A stretch of DNA of 64,000 nt, taken from positions 70,930 through 134,929 of the forward strand of contig NZ_FNZN01000007.1 of the NCBI RefSeq assembly GCF_900109345.1. The letters run 5' to 3'. The notes beneath the pieces were generated by a model. It did not search any database. It had not been told where the DNA came from and saw only the letters and a list, made by a program, of their open reading frames with translations. The stretch's first letter is position 1; each line of letters begins with the position of its first letter. This document shows, in pieces, positions 26,769-37,210 of this stretch. The position numbers were made by a program, and so were the translations under genes. This DNA comes from Maribacter orientalis (GTDB lineage Bacteria; Bacteroidota; Bacteroidia; Flavobacteriales; Flavobacteriaceae).

Positions 26769-27725
26769 TTAATTCGGCCTATTGAAAGCGACCTTAGGAT
26801 TTTCCTGTTTTTGCTCTTCAAATAAACGTTGTTGCTGCTTAACGGTCATGGTGCTACCATCATGACTCCAACCTGGAGGTCCAAAAACATACATTAGTTT
26901 GTGACTAAATTTCTTAGACTTCTTCATATCCGCCCAAATATCGGTGAATTCGTGAGTTAAAATTACAATAGGGTTATTAGAATTAGGTGCGTGTATAACA
27001 CCGAATTTTACGTCAATTTCTTCATCATATTCTTTCCAAGTGCCAAATATCTTATCAAAGAAATTCAAAAATCCACCATGGTTCTTATCTAAGTATTCCA
27101 CATTTTGTGCATGATGCACTTGATGCATAGTATGTGTATTGAATATTTTTTCAATAAATCCCATTTTAGGAACATATTGAGAATGTAATTGAAATTGCCA
27201 AAATGATTCAATAGCCAAGCACACCACAACCATTTCTACAGGAAAGCCAATAATTGGCATCCAGACGTAGAAAAAAGGCTTATAAAGCAGCGTAAACCAC
27301 CCATTTCGAATAGCAGTTCCCAGATTAAAATTATCAGATGAATGATGTACTATGTGTGCCGCCCAAAGGATACGAATTTCGTGATTAGCTCTATGAAACC
27401 AGTAATACGTAAAGTCATCTGCCAATTGACAAAGCAACCAAACATACCAGGCATAACCAAATGACTTATACCCCATTATATTAGTTCTTACACCATCGAC
27501 CATTGGATTAAAAAACTCATAAGCATATTCGAAAAGCACAACCAACAATATCACCTTAAGTAAAGGTCCGATTATAGCTGAGCCTATACCCATAACACTA
27601 CTTGCCGCAAAATCTTTCCAATCATAAAGATCATCATCTCCATGAGTTTTACTGTAGGTTAATTCTAATAAAATAAAGGCTATAAAAGCTGGCGCACCGT
27701 ATACCAAAGGGTTGGTAAAATCCAT
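26769..27725 (-). CDS. Sterol desaturase / fatty acid hydroxylase-family protein
   Basis: An integral membrane di-iron oxygenase-like protein of 318 residues with several hydrophobic helices. The eight-histidine set is visible: HRANHE (with the preceding YYWFH), HIVHHSSD, and HTMHQVHHAQN, then later HGG. The C-terminal 80 residues are soluble (IHAPNSNNPIVILTHEFTDIW). The family includes C-5 sterol desaturases and alkylglycerol monooxygenases; bacteria of this group seldom make sterols, so a lipid or carotenoid substrate is more likely. No pathway partner is adjacent. Confidence 0.85.
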   Translation of the reverse strand: MDFTNPLVYGAPAFIAFILLELTYSKTHGDDDLYDWKDFAASSVMGIGSAIIGPLLKVILLVVLFEYAYEFFNPMVDGVRTNIMGYKSFGYAWYVWLLCQLADDFTYYWFHRANHEIRILWAAHIVHHSSDNFNLGTAIRNGWFTLLYKPFFYVWMPIIGFPVEMVVVCLAIESFWQFQLHSQYVPKMGFIEKIFNTHTMHQVHHAQNVEYLDKNHGGFLNFFDKIFGTWKEYDEEIDVKFGVIHAPNSNNPIVILTHEFTDIWADMKKSKKFSHKLMYVFGPPGWSHDGSTMTVKQQQRLFEEQKQENPKVAFNRPN

Positions 27726-27833
27726 TATTTAAAAATTTTTGTAAATGTAGTTATAAAAACATCTATTTTTTAAGTTGTCTAATCTTAACTTTCTATTTTG
27801 GAATAAGACAATACAATCATTAAACAGATTTTA

Positions 27834-28262
27834 TTATCGCTTACTTCTAAGAATTTCATTCTGCTCTTTCAATAAACTCTCAACACTTGCAAGCAATGCA
27901 ATGTTTTTTGGCGTTTCAACTTCTTTATTTGCTGGGTCTTCAGATTTTTCTTTGAATCGATTTATAAACTTAACCATAACAAAAATGGTAAAAGCGATAA
28001 TACAAAAATCAACCAATGACTCTATTAATTCTCCATAACCAATAGCAACTTCTTCCATCTTTTCACCAGCCTCCCTAAGCACCCATTTTTTATTGGACAA
28101 ATTCACATCATCCGTCATTAATGAAAGTGGAGGCATTATTACTTTAGATACCAAAGCACTTACGACCTTATTGAAAGCTGTTCCAATTATTATACCAATA
28201 GCTAAATCAATCATATTGCCTTTAATGGCAAAATTCTTAAACTCTTTAAAGAATTTTTTCAT
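27834..28262 (-). CDS. mscL: Large-conductance mechanosensitive channel MscL
   Basis: A 142-residue channel that opens under membrane tension to release solutes. The N-terminal amphipathic helix (FFKEFKNFAIKGNMIDLAIGIIIGTAFNKVVSALV) with the pore-lining first helix is typical, the second helix spans about residues 80-102, and the cytoplasmic C-terminal helix is rich in Glu and Lys. The periplasmic loop is of normal length. It starts eight bases after the parC stop and may be transcribed with it. Confidence 0.95.
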   Translation of the reverse strand: MKKFFKEFKNFAIKGNMIDLAIGIIIGTAFNKVVSALVSKVIMPPLSLMTDDVNLSNKKWVLREAGEKMEEVAIGYGELIESLVDFCIIAFTIFVMVKFINRFKEKSEDPANKEVETPKNIALLASVESLLKEQNEILRSKR

Positions 28263-28270
28263 ATCAATTA

Positions 28271-30934
28271 TTAATCAAACAATGTTTTAGGTTCATCTGA
28301 TGGCAGTCCACCATCTAATTCTTCACCGTCATTTTCATCATTAGATTCAACAGCCTCTTCATCCACTACTTCAATATCCTCTGGCTTTTCAGGAACCGCA
28401 GGCTCAAAAGGTAATGGATCTAATAAATTAATATTTTTAACCTTCTCAGTTATCAATTGATTACCTAAAGCTTTAATTCCTTTTATCGATATAAAATTCT
28501 CTATATCAATAGATTCATTATCTTTCGCTTCCTTACCTCTAGGTTTTGGGAATTCTATCTCCACCAATGGTCGCCAGTCGGTCGAAACTAATTCTAAATA
28601 TGATTTAGGGTGGTCAGAAATAAACAATTCGTCTTTATTCTCGTTCTCAATAAAAAACCTTTTAACATAAAAGCGCTCTTTTTCACCCTCCCAATAAATA
28701 GCTGAAATTGGCTTCTCTGGAATCCATTTTTCAAGCACAATCATATCGTCATCGAAGTGAGATGTCAACACTGGCAAAAATGTTTTAGCAACACCTTTTT
28801 GATTGATCACCAACAACAAGTCATCACCTTTAAATTCACCAAGAAGTTCTCCCCTGCCATCTACATTTAATCTTCTAACTACATCATCGAACCAAATTTT
28901 TCTAGGCTTTAAAGTTGATACGCCCTTCTCTTTTAACTCTATTCGTTTTACCGAGTACTTTGTGACTATATTTCCTTTTGATGCTCTACCCTTGATTATT
29001 ACATCAGAAAAATCAATATCCCATTTCAACTTCTTAATACTGCCTACCTGGCGTAACAACACTGTAATTACTTCAGCCTCACCATTTGGGTTAGCAGAAA
29101 AATACAATACTTGAGAACCAGATTTACCCGTCGTTAAGTCATAAATTCTGTCCCTAGTGATACTTGTAACATTAAAACGCTTGATATATGTAGGGCCACC
29201 TTTACCGTCTTTATAGACCAAATTATAAGTTGTTCGCTTATCCTTTTTCTTAAAAACAGCAACGTGAATAATACCTTTACCAACAAAAATTTTGGAATCT
29301 ACTTTAGACACCATCATTTTTCCTTCATTGGTTATCACTATAATATCGTCAATGTCACTGCAATCAGTAACATATTCATCTTTTTTGAGTGAGGTTCCGA
29401 CAAAACCTTCATCCCTATTTACATATAGCTTCGTATTTCTAATAGCCACCTTTGTAGCTTCAATATCGTCAAATACTCTAATTTCAGTTAAACGCCCCCT
29501 ATCCTTACCGTAAGTTTCCTTTAGATTCTTAAAATAATTTATCGCGAACTCAATTAAATTAGCAAGATGATTTTTCACTTCTGCAATACGCTCTTGCAGA
29601 GTCTCCAGATATTGCTGAGCTTTATCTAAATCAAATTTTGAAATTCTTTTAATACGAATTTCCGTAAGCCTGGTAATATCATCTTCAGTTACTGCGCGTT
29701 TTAAATGCTTGGTAAATGGAGCCAATCCTTTATCGATAGCACTAATTACACCTTCCCAAGTTTCTTCATCCTCAATATCACGGTATATTCGATTCTCAAT
29801 AAATATTCTTTCTAATGAAGCAAAATGCCACTGTTCTTCTAATTCGCTCAATTGAAGCTCAAGCTCCATTTTCAAAAGCTCTACAGTTGAATCGGTAGAC
29901 CTTTTAAGCATTTCAGTTACACCGATAAACAAAGGCTTGTTATCCTCGATTATGCAACCTAGTGGCGATATGGAGGATTCACAAGCCGTAAAGGCATAAA
30001 GTGCATCAATGGTTTTATCTGGCGATATCCCAGACGGAAGATGAATTAAAATTTCAACATCAGCAGCTGTATTATCTTCAATTTTTTTAACTTTAATTTT
30101 GCCTTTATCATTAGCTTTTAAAATCGAATCTATTAAACTCCCTGTATTAGTACCATACGGTATCTCATTGATTACCAATGTATTCTTATCAATCTGAGCT
30201 ATCTTAGCACGAACCCTAATTTTCCCTCCTCGTAAGCCATCATTATAATTTGAGACATCAATAATACCAGCCGTTGGAAAGTCAGGATATATTTTAAATC
30301 GTTGCCCTTTTAAATGTTTTATAGAAGCATCAATAAGTTCAATAAAATTATGCGATAAGACTTTCGTTGAGAGTCCAACAGCAATACCTTCGGCTCCTTG
30401 AGCTAATAATAACGGGAACTTCACCGGTAAATTTACAGGCTCTTTCTTTCTACCATCGTAGGAAGATTGCCATTCAGTGATTTTTGGGCTAAAAACAACT
30501 TCAAGCGCAAATTTAGAGAGCCTTGCTTCGATATATCTGGATGCAGCAGCCCTATCGCCTGTCAATATATTACCCCAGTTACCTTGGGTATCTATCAGTA
30601 AATCTTTCTGTCCAATCTGTACCATGGCATCTGCTATACTAGCATCACCATGTGGATGATACTGCATGGTATGCCCTACAACATTAGCAACCTTGTTATA
30701 CCGGCCATCATCTAACTCTTTTAAAGAATGCATAATTCTACGCTGCACTGGCTTAAAACCATCTTCAATTGCAGGTACCGCTCGTTCTAAAATTACATAT
30801 GAGGCATAATCCAAAAACCAATCTTTATACATACCACTGACCCTAGTCAAGGCATCAGAAGAATCTGAATTAGTAGTATTCTCTTCGGAAAGGTTTTCGT
30901 TAATATCTTCGTTCAAATCGTCATTTTCTTCCAT
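28271..30934 (-). CDS. parC: DNA topoisomerase IV subunit A ParC
   Basis: DNA-cleaving subunit (887 residues) of the type IIA topoisomerase that decatenates chromosomes. The winged-helix region holds the catalytic Arg-Tyr (AAASRYIEARLS, near residue 110-115). A coiled-coil tower follows (residues about 360-490) and the C-terminal half is a beta-pinwheel without the QRRGGKG gyrase box, so ParC is favoured over GyrA. The last 45 residues are an acidic tail. An acidic N-terminal extension precedes the conserved core. It lies 25 bases after parE on the same strand, the expected arrangement. Confidence 0.93.
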   Translation of the reverse strand: MEENDDLNEDINENLSEENTTNSDSSDALTRVSGMYKDWFLDYASYVILERAVPAIEDGFKPVQRRIMHSLKELDDGRYNKVANVVGHTMQYHPHGDASIADAMVQIGQKDLLIDTQGNWGNILTGDRAAASRYIEARLSKFALEVVFSPKITEWQSSYDGRKKEPVNLPVKFPLLLAQGAEGIAVGLSTKVLSHNFIELIDASIKHLKGQRFKIYPDFPTAGIIDVSNYNDGLRGGKIRVRAKIAQIDKNTLVINEIPYGTNTGSLIDSILKANDKGKIKVKKIEDNTAADVEILIHLPSGISPDKTIDALYAFTACESSISPLGCIIEDNKPLFIGVTEMLKRSTDSTVELLKMELELQLSELEEQWHFASLERIFIENRIYRDIEDEETWEGVISAIDKGLAPFTKHLKRAVTEDDITRLTEIRIKRISKFDLDKAQQYLETLQERIAEVKNHLANLIEFAINYFKNLKETYGKDRGRLTEIRVFDDIEATKVAIRNTKLYVNRDEGFVGTSLKKDEYVTDCSDIDDIIVITNEGKMMVSKVDSKIFVGKGIIHVAVFKKKDKRTTYNLVYKDGKGGPTYIKRFNVTSITRDRIYDLTTGKSGSQVLYFSANPNGEAEVITVLLRQVGSIKKLKWDIDFSDVIIKGRASKGNIVTKYSVKRIELKEKGVSTLKPRKIWFDDVVRRLNVDGRGELLGEFKGDDLLLVINQKGVAKTFLPVLTSHFDDDMIVLEKWIPEKPISAIYWEGEKERFYVKRFFIENENKDELFISDHPKSYLELVSTDWRPLVEIEFPKPRGKEAKDNESIDIENFISIKGIKALGNQLITEKVKNINLLDPLPFEPAVPEKPEDIEVVDEEAVESNDENDGEELDGGLPSDEPKTLFD

Positions 30935-30959
30935 TCAGAAGCAATCGTATTTATTTAGT

Positions 30960-32822
30960 TTATACTACTTTATCCTTAATCAAATCAACTTCAACTTTAA
31001 GATTATTGATAATGAATTTTTGTCTATCAGGAGTGTTTTTCCCCATATAAAAACTTAATAATTCTTCAATAGACATTGCCTTATCTAACATTATAGGTTC
31101 CAATCGAATATCATCACCAATGAAGTGCCTAAATTCATCTGGCGATATTTCTCCTAAACCTTTAAATCTGGTGATTTCTGGTTTACCTGACAGCTTATTT
31201 ATGGCATGTTGTCGCTCTTCATCACTATAGCAATAAATGGTTTCCTTTTTATTACGCACCCTAAATAGAGGTGTCTGCAAAATATATAGGTGATTTTCTT
31301 TTATCAATTCTGGAAAAAATTGTAAAAAGAACGTAATCAGCAACAATCTAATATGCATACCATCTACATCGGCATCGGTAGCTATAATAATATTATTATA
31401 CCGTAAATCTTCAATAGTCTCTTCAATATTCAATGCAGCCTGCAACAGGTTGAATTCCTCATTTTCGTAGACAATTTTCTTAGACATGCCATATGAATTC
31501 AAAGGTTTTCCTTTTAAACTAAAAACAGCTTGCGTGTTAACATCTCTCGATTTAGTAATAGAACCCGATGCGGAATCACCTTCGGTAATGAACAAAGAAC
31601 TTTCTAGTCTACGATCATTTTTCATATCACTTAGATGAACTCTACAATCTCGCAGTTTCTTATTATGCAAGCTTGACTTCTTTGCTCTGTCACGCGCCAA
31701 CTTACGAATACCCGAAAGTTCCTTTCGCTCCTTTTCAGCCATCATGATTTTTCGCTGAAGCTTATCTGCAGTATCTGGATTTTTATGAAGGTAATTATCT
31801 AAATATTTACCAATGAAATCGTTGATATAGGTACGTACGGTAGGAAATTCTCCACCCATATCGGTAGAACCTAATTTCGTTTTAGTCTGACTTTCAAAAA
31901 CTGGCTCTGTAACTTTTAATGCAATAGCGGAAATTATAGACTTTCGAATATCGGATGCATCGTAATCCTTCTTATAAAATTCTCTTATAGTTTTAACTAT
32001 AGCTTCTCTAAATGCAGCTTGGTGCGTACCACCTTGTGTAGTATGCTGTCCGTTAACAAAAGAATGATACTCTTCACTATATTGTGTTTTGCTATGTGTC
32101 ATGGCAACTTCAATATCCTCTCCTTTTAAATGTATAACAGGATAAAGCATGTCTTCCATATTATTATTATCCTCTAGAAGATCTTTTAATCCGTTTTCAG
32201 AGTAGAATTTCTCACCATTAAATACAATAGTAAGACCTGGATTTAGATACACATAGTTTTTCAGCATGCGTTCTACATACTCATTTCTATACTTATAATG
32301 TTTAAAAATCGCCTCATCAGGAATAAAAGTAACCTTGGTACCTTTTCTTTTGGTCGTTTCTTCCGGACCAACTTCATTTTCTAAATTACCTGAACTGAAC
32401 TGAGCCGTCTTTAATTGATTTTCTCGTGAAGATTGAACTTCAAAAAAACTAGATAAAGCGTTTACCGCTTTAGTACCTACACCATTAAGACCTACCGATT
32501 TTTTAAATGCCCTACTATCATATTTACCACCAGTGTTCATTTTAGAAACTACATCTACAACTTTCCCTAGCGGTATACCACGACCATAGTCACGCACCTT
32601 AACAACCTTATCTTTTATTGTGATTTCAATGGTCTTACCTGCACCCATTACAAATTCATCGATACAGTTATCGATAACTTCTTTCAATAAAATATAGATT
32701 CCATCATCTGCCGATGAACCATCTCCCAATTTACCAATATACATACCAGGCCTTAATCGGATATGTTCTTTCCAATCAAGCGAGCGTATGTTATCTTCAG
32801 TATATTGTGTGTCTTGGGACAT
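30960..32822 (-). CDS. parE: DNA topoisomerase IV subunit B ParE
   Basis: ATPase subunit (620 residues). The GHKL site shows [20 protein letters not shown] and [13 protein letters not shown]; the transducer follows and the TOPRIM domain contains [11 protein letters not shown] and [11 protein letters not shown], which bind the metal for strand cleavage. The length matches Bacteroidota ParE, slightly shorter than GyrB. It precedes parC in the same transcription unit. Upstream are 239 A/T-rich bases to the divergent cbpA gene. Confidence 0.94.
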   Translation of the reverse strand: MSQDTQYTEDNIRSLDWKEHIRLRPGMYIGKLGDGSSADDGIYILLKEVIDNCIDEFVMGAGKTIEITIKDKVVKVRDYGRGIPLGKVVDVVSKMNTGGKYDSRAFKKSVGLNGVGTKAVNALSSFFEVQSSRENQLKTAQFSSGNLENEVGPEETTKRKGTKVTFIPDEAIFKHYKYRNEYVERMLKNYVYLNPGLTIVFNGEKFYSENGLKDLLEDNNNMEDMLYPVIHLKGEDIEVAMTHSKTQYSEEYHSFVNGQHTTQGGTHQAAFREAIVKTIREFYKKDYDASDIRKSIISAIALKVTEPVFESQTKTKLGSTDMGGEFPTVRTYINDFIGKYLDNYLHKNPDTADKLQRKIMMAEKERKELSGIRKLARDRAKKSSLHNKKLRDCRVHLSDMKNDRRLESSLFITEGDSASGSITKSRDVNTQAVFSLKGKPLNSYGMSKKIVYENEEFNLLQAALNIEETIEDLRYNNIIIATDADVDGMHIRLLLITFFLQFFPELIKENHLYILQTPLFRVRNKKETIYCYSDEERQHAINKLSGKPEITRFKGLGEISPDEFRHFIGDDIRLEPIMLDKAMSIEELLSFYMGKNTPDRQKFIINNLKVEVDLIKDKVV

Positions 32823-33061
32823 TAAATAAATTTTTTGAAAGTGCTGCTAAAGATAGCACCACTCGACAAAAGATAAAACCCCTAAACATTAAAGTAATTA
32901 ACAATGAATTCCACGTTTTTGTTGATAGCAGTCACAAAAAAGAATAAACACTAACAAATCAATCATTGTGAAACCTACTTTAAATTACCAAATATTTGGT
33001 GATATCTATCATAGGAAACACTTCAATGTTTTCATATCTTTAGTTTAGATTTTTAAGAACT

Positions 33062-33958
33062 ATGGAATTTATTGATTATTATAAAATTCTTGAAATAGAC
33101 AAGAAAGCTTCTCAAGCAGACATTAAAAAAGCCTATAGAAAATTGGCCCGAAAACTGCATCCAGATTTAAACCCCAATGATAAAAGCGCACAACAAAAGT
33201 TTCAGCAGGTAAATGAGGCAAATGAAGTTCTAAGTGATCCTGAAAAAAGGAAGAAATACGACCAATACGGCAAAGATTGGGAGCATGCTGATGCTTTTGA
33301 AGAGGCAAAAAGAAATCAACGTAGTTCATCGGGAGGCCGCAGAAAAACATATAGTACATCAGGCGGAGGCAATGAGGATTTTTCTGATTTCTTCGAGTCC
33401 ATGTTTGGTGGAGCAGGTTTCAGCGGTAGAGGAAGAAGATCTACTCAGTTTAAAGGTCAAGATTTGAATGCTACTTTAAAGTTGAATATGCTTGACATCT
33501 TAACAGACCAAAAGCAAACATTAGACCTAGGGGCTAAGAAAATAAGAATCACAATACCCGCAGGGGTTGAAGATGGCCAAACGATTAAAATCTCAGGTTA
33601 CGGAGGAGAGGGTGTAAATGGAGGTCCCAAAGGAGATTTATACTTAACATTTGAGATTAACAACAATACACCTTTTAAAAGAGTCGGCAATGATTTGTAT
33701 AAAAATCATATCATCAATTTATATGATGCCATACTAGGTGGTGAAATTGAAGTAGAAACGTTAACAGGCAAAGTAAAATTAAAGGTTAAACCAGAAACTC
33801 AAACCGACACAAAGGTTAAGCTAAAAGGAAAAGGTATGCCGATATACAAGAAAAAAGGCGCTCATGGAGATTTATACATAACCTATAAAGTATCCATGCC
33901 AACTAACCTTTCAACGAAGGAAAAAGAATTATTCAAACAACTTTCAGAATTACAATAA
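33062..33958 (+). CDS. cbpA: DnaJ-class co-chaperone, CbpA type
   Basis: A J-domain protein of 298 residues. The J domain (residues 1-70) has the essential HPD motif in RKLHPDLNP; a Gly/Phe-rich linker follows ([18 protein letters not shown]), then the two C-terminal beta domains that bind substrate ([28 protein letters not shown]). There are no CXXCXGXG zinc repeats, so it is the type II CbpA form rather than DnaJ. It stimulates a DnaK ATPase, probably under stress, and is coupled to the cbpM modulator gene two bases downstream. Confidence 0.94.
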   Translation: MEFIDYYKILEIDKKASQADIKKAYRKLARKLHPDLNPNDKSAQQKFQQVNEANEVLSDPEKRKKYDQYGKDWEHADAFEEAKRNQRSSSGGRRKTYSTSGGGNEDFSDFFESMFGGAGFSGRGRRSTQFKGQDLNATLKLNMLDILTDQKQTLDLGAKKIRITIPAGVEDGQTIKISGYGGEGVNGGPKGDLYLTFEINNNTPFKRVGNDLYKNHIINLYDAILGGEIEVETLTGKVKLKVKPETQTDTKVKLKGKGMPIYKKKGAHGDLYITYKVSMPTNLSTKEKELFKQLSELQ

Positions 33959-33960
33959 AT

Positions 33961-34254
33961 ATGGATTCAGAAAATTTTATTCTAATAGAACACTACTGTG
34001 AACAGACACAAACCCCAATAGATTTTATTGAAGATCTATTGGAATATGGTATGATTGAGGTTCAATTAATTGAGAACAAAACTTATGTTAAATCTCATTA
34101 TATAATGGAAATTGAAAGAATTTATAGATTACGCCAAGATTTAGGTATTAATATGGAAGGTATAGATTCTCTCAACCATATGCTAGAAAAAATCAATCGA
34201 TTAGAACGAGAACTAAAGTTGTTGAGAAACCGCTTAACTATTTATGAGCATTAA
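33961..34254 (+). CDS. cbpM: Chaperone modulator CbpM
   Basis: A 97-residue helical protein of the MerR-like CbpM family that binds the CbpA J domain and inhibits it. The protein begins with a winged-helix-like segment (FILIEHYCEQTQTPIDFIEDLLEYGMIEV) and ends with a coiled coil (RLERELKLLRNRLTIYE). Its position directly after cbpA supports the assignment. Its stop overlaps that of convergent ychF by a shared TTAA (34251-34254). Confidence 0.88.
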   Translation: MDSENFILIEHYCEQTQTPIDFIEDLLEYGMIEVQLIENKTYVKSHYIMEIERIYRLRQDLGINMEGIDSLNHMLEKINRLERELKLLRNRLTIYEH

Positions 34255-35345
34255 ACATTAAACCTGAAATGCATTACATCTCCATCTTTAACAATGTATT
34301 CCTTGCCTTCTACTCTCATTTTACCAGCTTCTTTTACTTTTGATTCACTACCAAAAGCAACATAATCATTATAGGCTATTACTTCTGCCCTAATAAAACC
34401 TTTTTCGAAATCGGTATGTATAACACCTGCCGCTTGAGGGGCTGTCGCGCCAACTGGAATTGTCCATGCACGAACTTCTTTAACACCAGCAGTGAAATAC
34501 GTTTCAAGATTTAATAATTTATAAGCGCCACGAATCAATTTTGCAGAACCCGGCTCATCTAAACCTAAATCCTCCAAAAACATCTTTCGTTCTTCATAAG
34601 TCTCTAATTCAGTAATATCAGCTTCAGTACCTACTGCGAGAAAAATAACTTCAGCATTTTCGCTAGCAACCATTTCTTTCACCTTCTCCACATAAGCATT
34701 CCCTTTTACAGCTGCATCCTCATCTACATTACAAACATACATAACCGGCTTATCTGTTATAAACTGTAGTGGTTTTACAAATTCAAGTCTAGACTCTTCA
34801 TCAATTTTAATTGCCCTTACAGACACCCCTGCTTCAAGTCCACCTTTTATAGCCAATAAAGCAGCCTCTTCTTTTTGAGCTTCTTTATTACCTGTTCTTG
34901 CCGCTCTTTTTACTTTTTCAAGTTTTTTATCTACGGTCTCCAAATCTTTTAATTGAAGTTCCATGTCTATAGTCTCCTTATCCCTTATCGGATCTACACT
35001 ACCATCTACGTGTACTATATTGTCATTATCAAAACAACGTAGAACATGTAAAATGGCATCCGTTTCACGAATATTACCAAGAAACTGGTTTCCTAAACCT
35101 TCACCTTTACTTGCTCCTTTTACCAATCCTGCAATATCAACTATTTCAACAGTTGCAGGCAATACCCTTTCAGGATTTACTAATTCTTCTAATTTTTCTA
35201 ATCTAGCATCGGGCACATTAACCACACCAATATTTGGCTCAATAGTACAAAATGGGAAATTCGCACTTTGCGCCTTAGCATTGGACAAACAATTAAAAAG
35301 TGTTGATTTACCCACATTTGGTAATCCTACTATACCTGCTTTCAT
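34251..35345 (-). CDS. ychF: Redox-regulated ATPase YchF
   Basis: An Obg-family P-loop protein of 364 residues that prefers ATP over GTP. The G1 motif GLPNVGKST is at residues 7-15, DIAGLVKGASKG contains G3, and the specificity loop reads NVDE instead of NKxD, as is typical for YchF. A coiled-coil arm and the C-terminal TGS domain (AGVIHTDFEKGFIRAEVIAY...) complete it. It binds ribosomes and is linked to oxidative stress and translation. The -7 box TATATTTG (35375-35368) lies just upstream. The gene converges with cbpM. Confidence 0.96.
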   Translation of the reverse strand: MKAGIVGLPNVGKSTLFNCLSNAKAQSANFPFCTIEPNIGVVNVPDARLEKLEELVNPERVLPATVEIVDIAGLVKGASKGEGLGNQFLGNIRETDAILHVLRCFDNDNIVHVDGSVDPIRDKETIDMELQLKDLETVDKKLEKVKRAARTGNKEAQKEEAALLAIKGGLEAGVSVRAIKIDEESRLEFVKPLQFITDKPVMYVCNVDEDAAVKGNAYVEKVKEMVASENAEVIFLAVGTEADITELETYEERKMFLEDLGLDEPGSAKLIRGAYKLLNLETYFTAGVKEVRAWTIPVGATAPQAAGVIHTDFEKGFIRAEVIAYNDYVAFGSESKVKEAGKMRVEGKEYIVKDGDVMHFRFNV

Positions 35346-35545
35346 AATAAAGAATATTTAAAGGGTGCAAATATAGTTTTTACTTGAACATTCTACATTC
35401 AATTTCTACTCTTATGTTTAATTAAAACACCTAGTGAATTTTTATATTAATATCAAACTTTTTAGACTAATGATGACAATTGTTTGATTTTTTAACACTT
35501 TTTAAGAAAAATTTTAATACTTTACGCCAAGAACTTTAAGAATTA

Positions 35546-36124
35546 ATGGAACTTCACTCTGATGAGACGCTTTGGTATTTTTTTAAAAAGGGAGAGGTCC
35601 ATGCTTTTTCACTTCTTTTTAAAAAGTATTACCCCCAATTATATGTCTATGGTATAAAATTGAGCAATGCTCCTGCCCTCACCGAAGATTGCCTTCAAAA
35701 CTTTTTTATTCAACTTTATGAAGAAAGGGAGAAAAAAGGAACTATAAAAAATCTTAAAGCATACTTATTTGTTTCTTTTAAAAGAAGACTGATAAAACAA
35801 CTTCAAAAAAATCAGAATAACATTCCAATTTCAGAAGCTCAATTATTTAAATCAAACTTCACATTTTCTGCAGAAGAAATTTCCATACATCAAGAAATTC
35901 AATTTCTATGCACAACGACATTGTCTCAATTAATCAATCAACTTTCTCCAAGACAAAAAGAAGTTATCTATTTAAAGTATTACAGTAATATGTGTAGCAC
36001 CGATATCGCTGAAGTAATGGATATGAATTACCAAAGCGTTTTAAATGTACTCCAAAAAGCACTTTCCAAATTAAGATTAGCGTCTCAAAATCAACAAATT
36101 AAATCTGTTTTGAAAAAAAATTGA
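35546..36124 (+). CDS. ECF-type RNA polymerase sigma factor
   Basis: A 192-residue sigma-70 factor with only regions 2 and 4. Region 2 includes FSLLFKKYYPQLYVYGIKLS and the DCLQNFFIQLYE helix; region 4 reads LSPRQKEVIYLKYYSNMCSTDIAEVMDMNYQSVLNVLQ. It is followed by a FecR gene 57 bases on and a TonB receptor with a signalling domain, so it is the FecI-like member of a cell-surface signalling cassette that presumably activates the receptor gene. Confidence 0.93.
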   Translation: MELHSDETLWYFFKKGEVHAFSLLFKKYYPQLYVYGIKLSNAPALTEDCLQNFFIQLYEEREKKGTIKNLKAYLFVSFKRRLIKQLQKNQNNIPISEAQLFKSNFTFSAEEISIHQEIQFLCTTTLSQLINQLSPRQKEVIYLKYYSNMCSTDIAEVMDMNYQSVLNVLQKALSKLRLASQNQQIKSVLKKN

Positions 36125-36181
36125 AAATACTAGGGTATATTTTATAAAATTAAACCTCTTATAAATGGAACGCCTTACTAA

Positions 36182-37195
36182 ATGAATAATTCAAACAAAT
36201 TCGATTTACAGTATTTCTTAACAGATTCGTCATTTAAGAATTGGGCTAAAGGCTTAAATAAAAATGATATCGATTACTGGAATAATTGGCTACAAAATAA
36301 TCCTCAGCATATTGAAACTGTTGAAAATGCCAAATCTATTGTTGTTGGCATAAAATTTAAGCCGCAATTTCCAAATAATGAGAAGGTTGACCAAGAGCTT
36401 TCCAAAATTCTACCTAAAATAGGATTAAAAAATTCCACAAAAAATCCTTTTACTAAAATACAATCATTAAACAAGGCTATATATTTTTCAGCCGCAGCAG
36501 TAGTTCTTATTTTATTAAGCTGGACAAGTTTGTCTCTTTTAAATGTTCACAACACAACCACACATCAAACAAATTTTGGTGAAATCATAGACCTAAAATT
36601 ACCTGACGGAACTTCTGTGGTATTAAATGGTAACTCAGAAATATCTTATGAAAAAGATAATCCACGATTTATAAATCTTAAAGGTGAGGCATATTTTAGG
36701 GTTAAATCTATACCGAGTACCAATGCGAAATTCTGGGTGATTACCAATGATCTTAAAGTAGAGGTTCTTGGAACTCAGTTTCATGTAAATACTAGAGAAC
36801 AAAAAACGAATGTTGTTTTAGATGAAGGATCCATTCATTTAGAATTTAAAAACGGTGATGTCACTAAAATGATTCCTGGTGAAATGGTTTCATTTTCAAA
36901 TAAAAGCAATGAGCTTATTCATAAAAAGGTCACTGTCGAAACACCATATGCTCTTTGGCGTGGTGGAACCTATTCTTTTAATGAAATACCGCTTAAAGAG
37001 GTAATGTTCAATTTAGAACTTACTTATGGCCTTGAAGTTAGATATTCATCTAATCATTTAAAAGATATACCCATATCAGGAGGTATCCCCAATCAAAATT
37101 TAAAAATATGTATTGCAGCCATTGAAAAGGCGACTGGAACTAGAATCATTAACAAAGGGAATATTTTACAAGTACAAGAGAACCCAATTTATTAA
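36182..37195 (+). CDS. FecR-family anti-sigma factor
   Basis: A 337-residue inner-membrane protein. The cytoplasmic N-terminal 95 residues would bind the sigma factor; one membrane helix (YFSAAAVVLILLSWTSLSLL) is at about residues 99-118; the periplasmic FecR domain contains KLPDGTSVVLNGNSEI, FHVNTR and NVVLDEGSIHLEF, and the C-terminal DUF4974-like domain includes PLKEVMFNLELTYGLEVRY, which contacts the receptor STN domain. The gene ends 16 bases before the TonB receptor gene. Confidence 0.93.
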   Translation: MNNSNKFDLQYFLTDSSFKNWAKGLNKNDIDYWNNWLQNNPQHIETVENAKSIVVGIKFKPQFPNNEKVDQELSKILPKIGLKNSTKNPFTKIQSLNKAIYFSAAAVVLILLSWTSLSLLNVHNTTTHQTNFGEIIDLKLPDGTSVVLNGNSEISYEKDNPRFINLKGEAYFRVKSIPSTNAKFWVITNDLKVEVLGTQFHVNTREQKTNVVLDEGSIHLEFKNGDVTKMIPGEMVSFSNKSNELIHKKVTVETPYALWRGGTYSFNEIPLKEVMFNLELTYGLEVRYSSNHLKDIPISGGIPNQNLKICIAAIEKATGTRIINKGNILQVQENPIY

Positions 37196-37210
37196 CTAAA
37201 CTATTTATTT

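Noticed and set aside
28271..32822. DNA gyrase (gyrA/gyrB) instead of topoisomerase IV
   Set aside because: The A subunit lacks a gyrase-box motif, and the adjacent order of a 620-residue B and an 887-residue A subunit fits ParE/ParC of this group.
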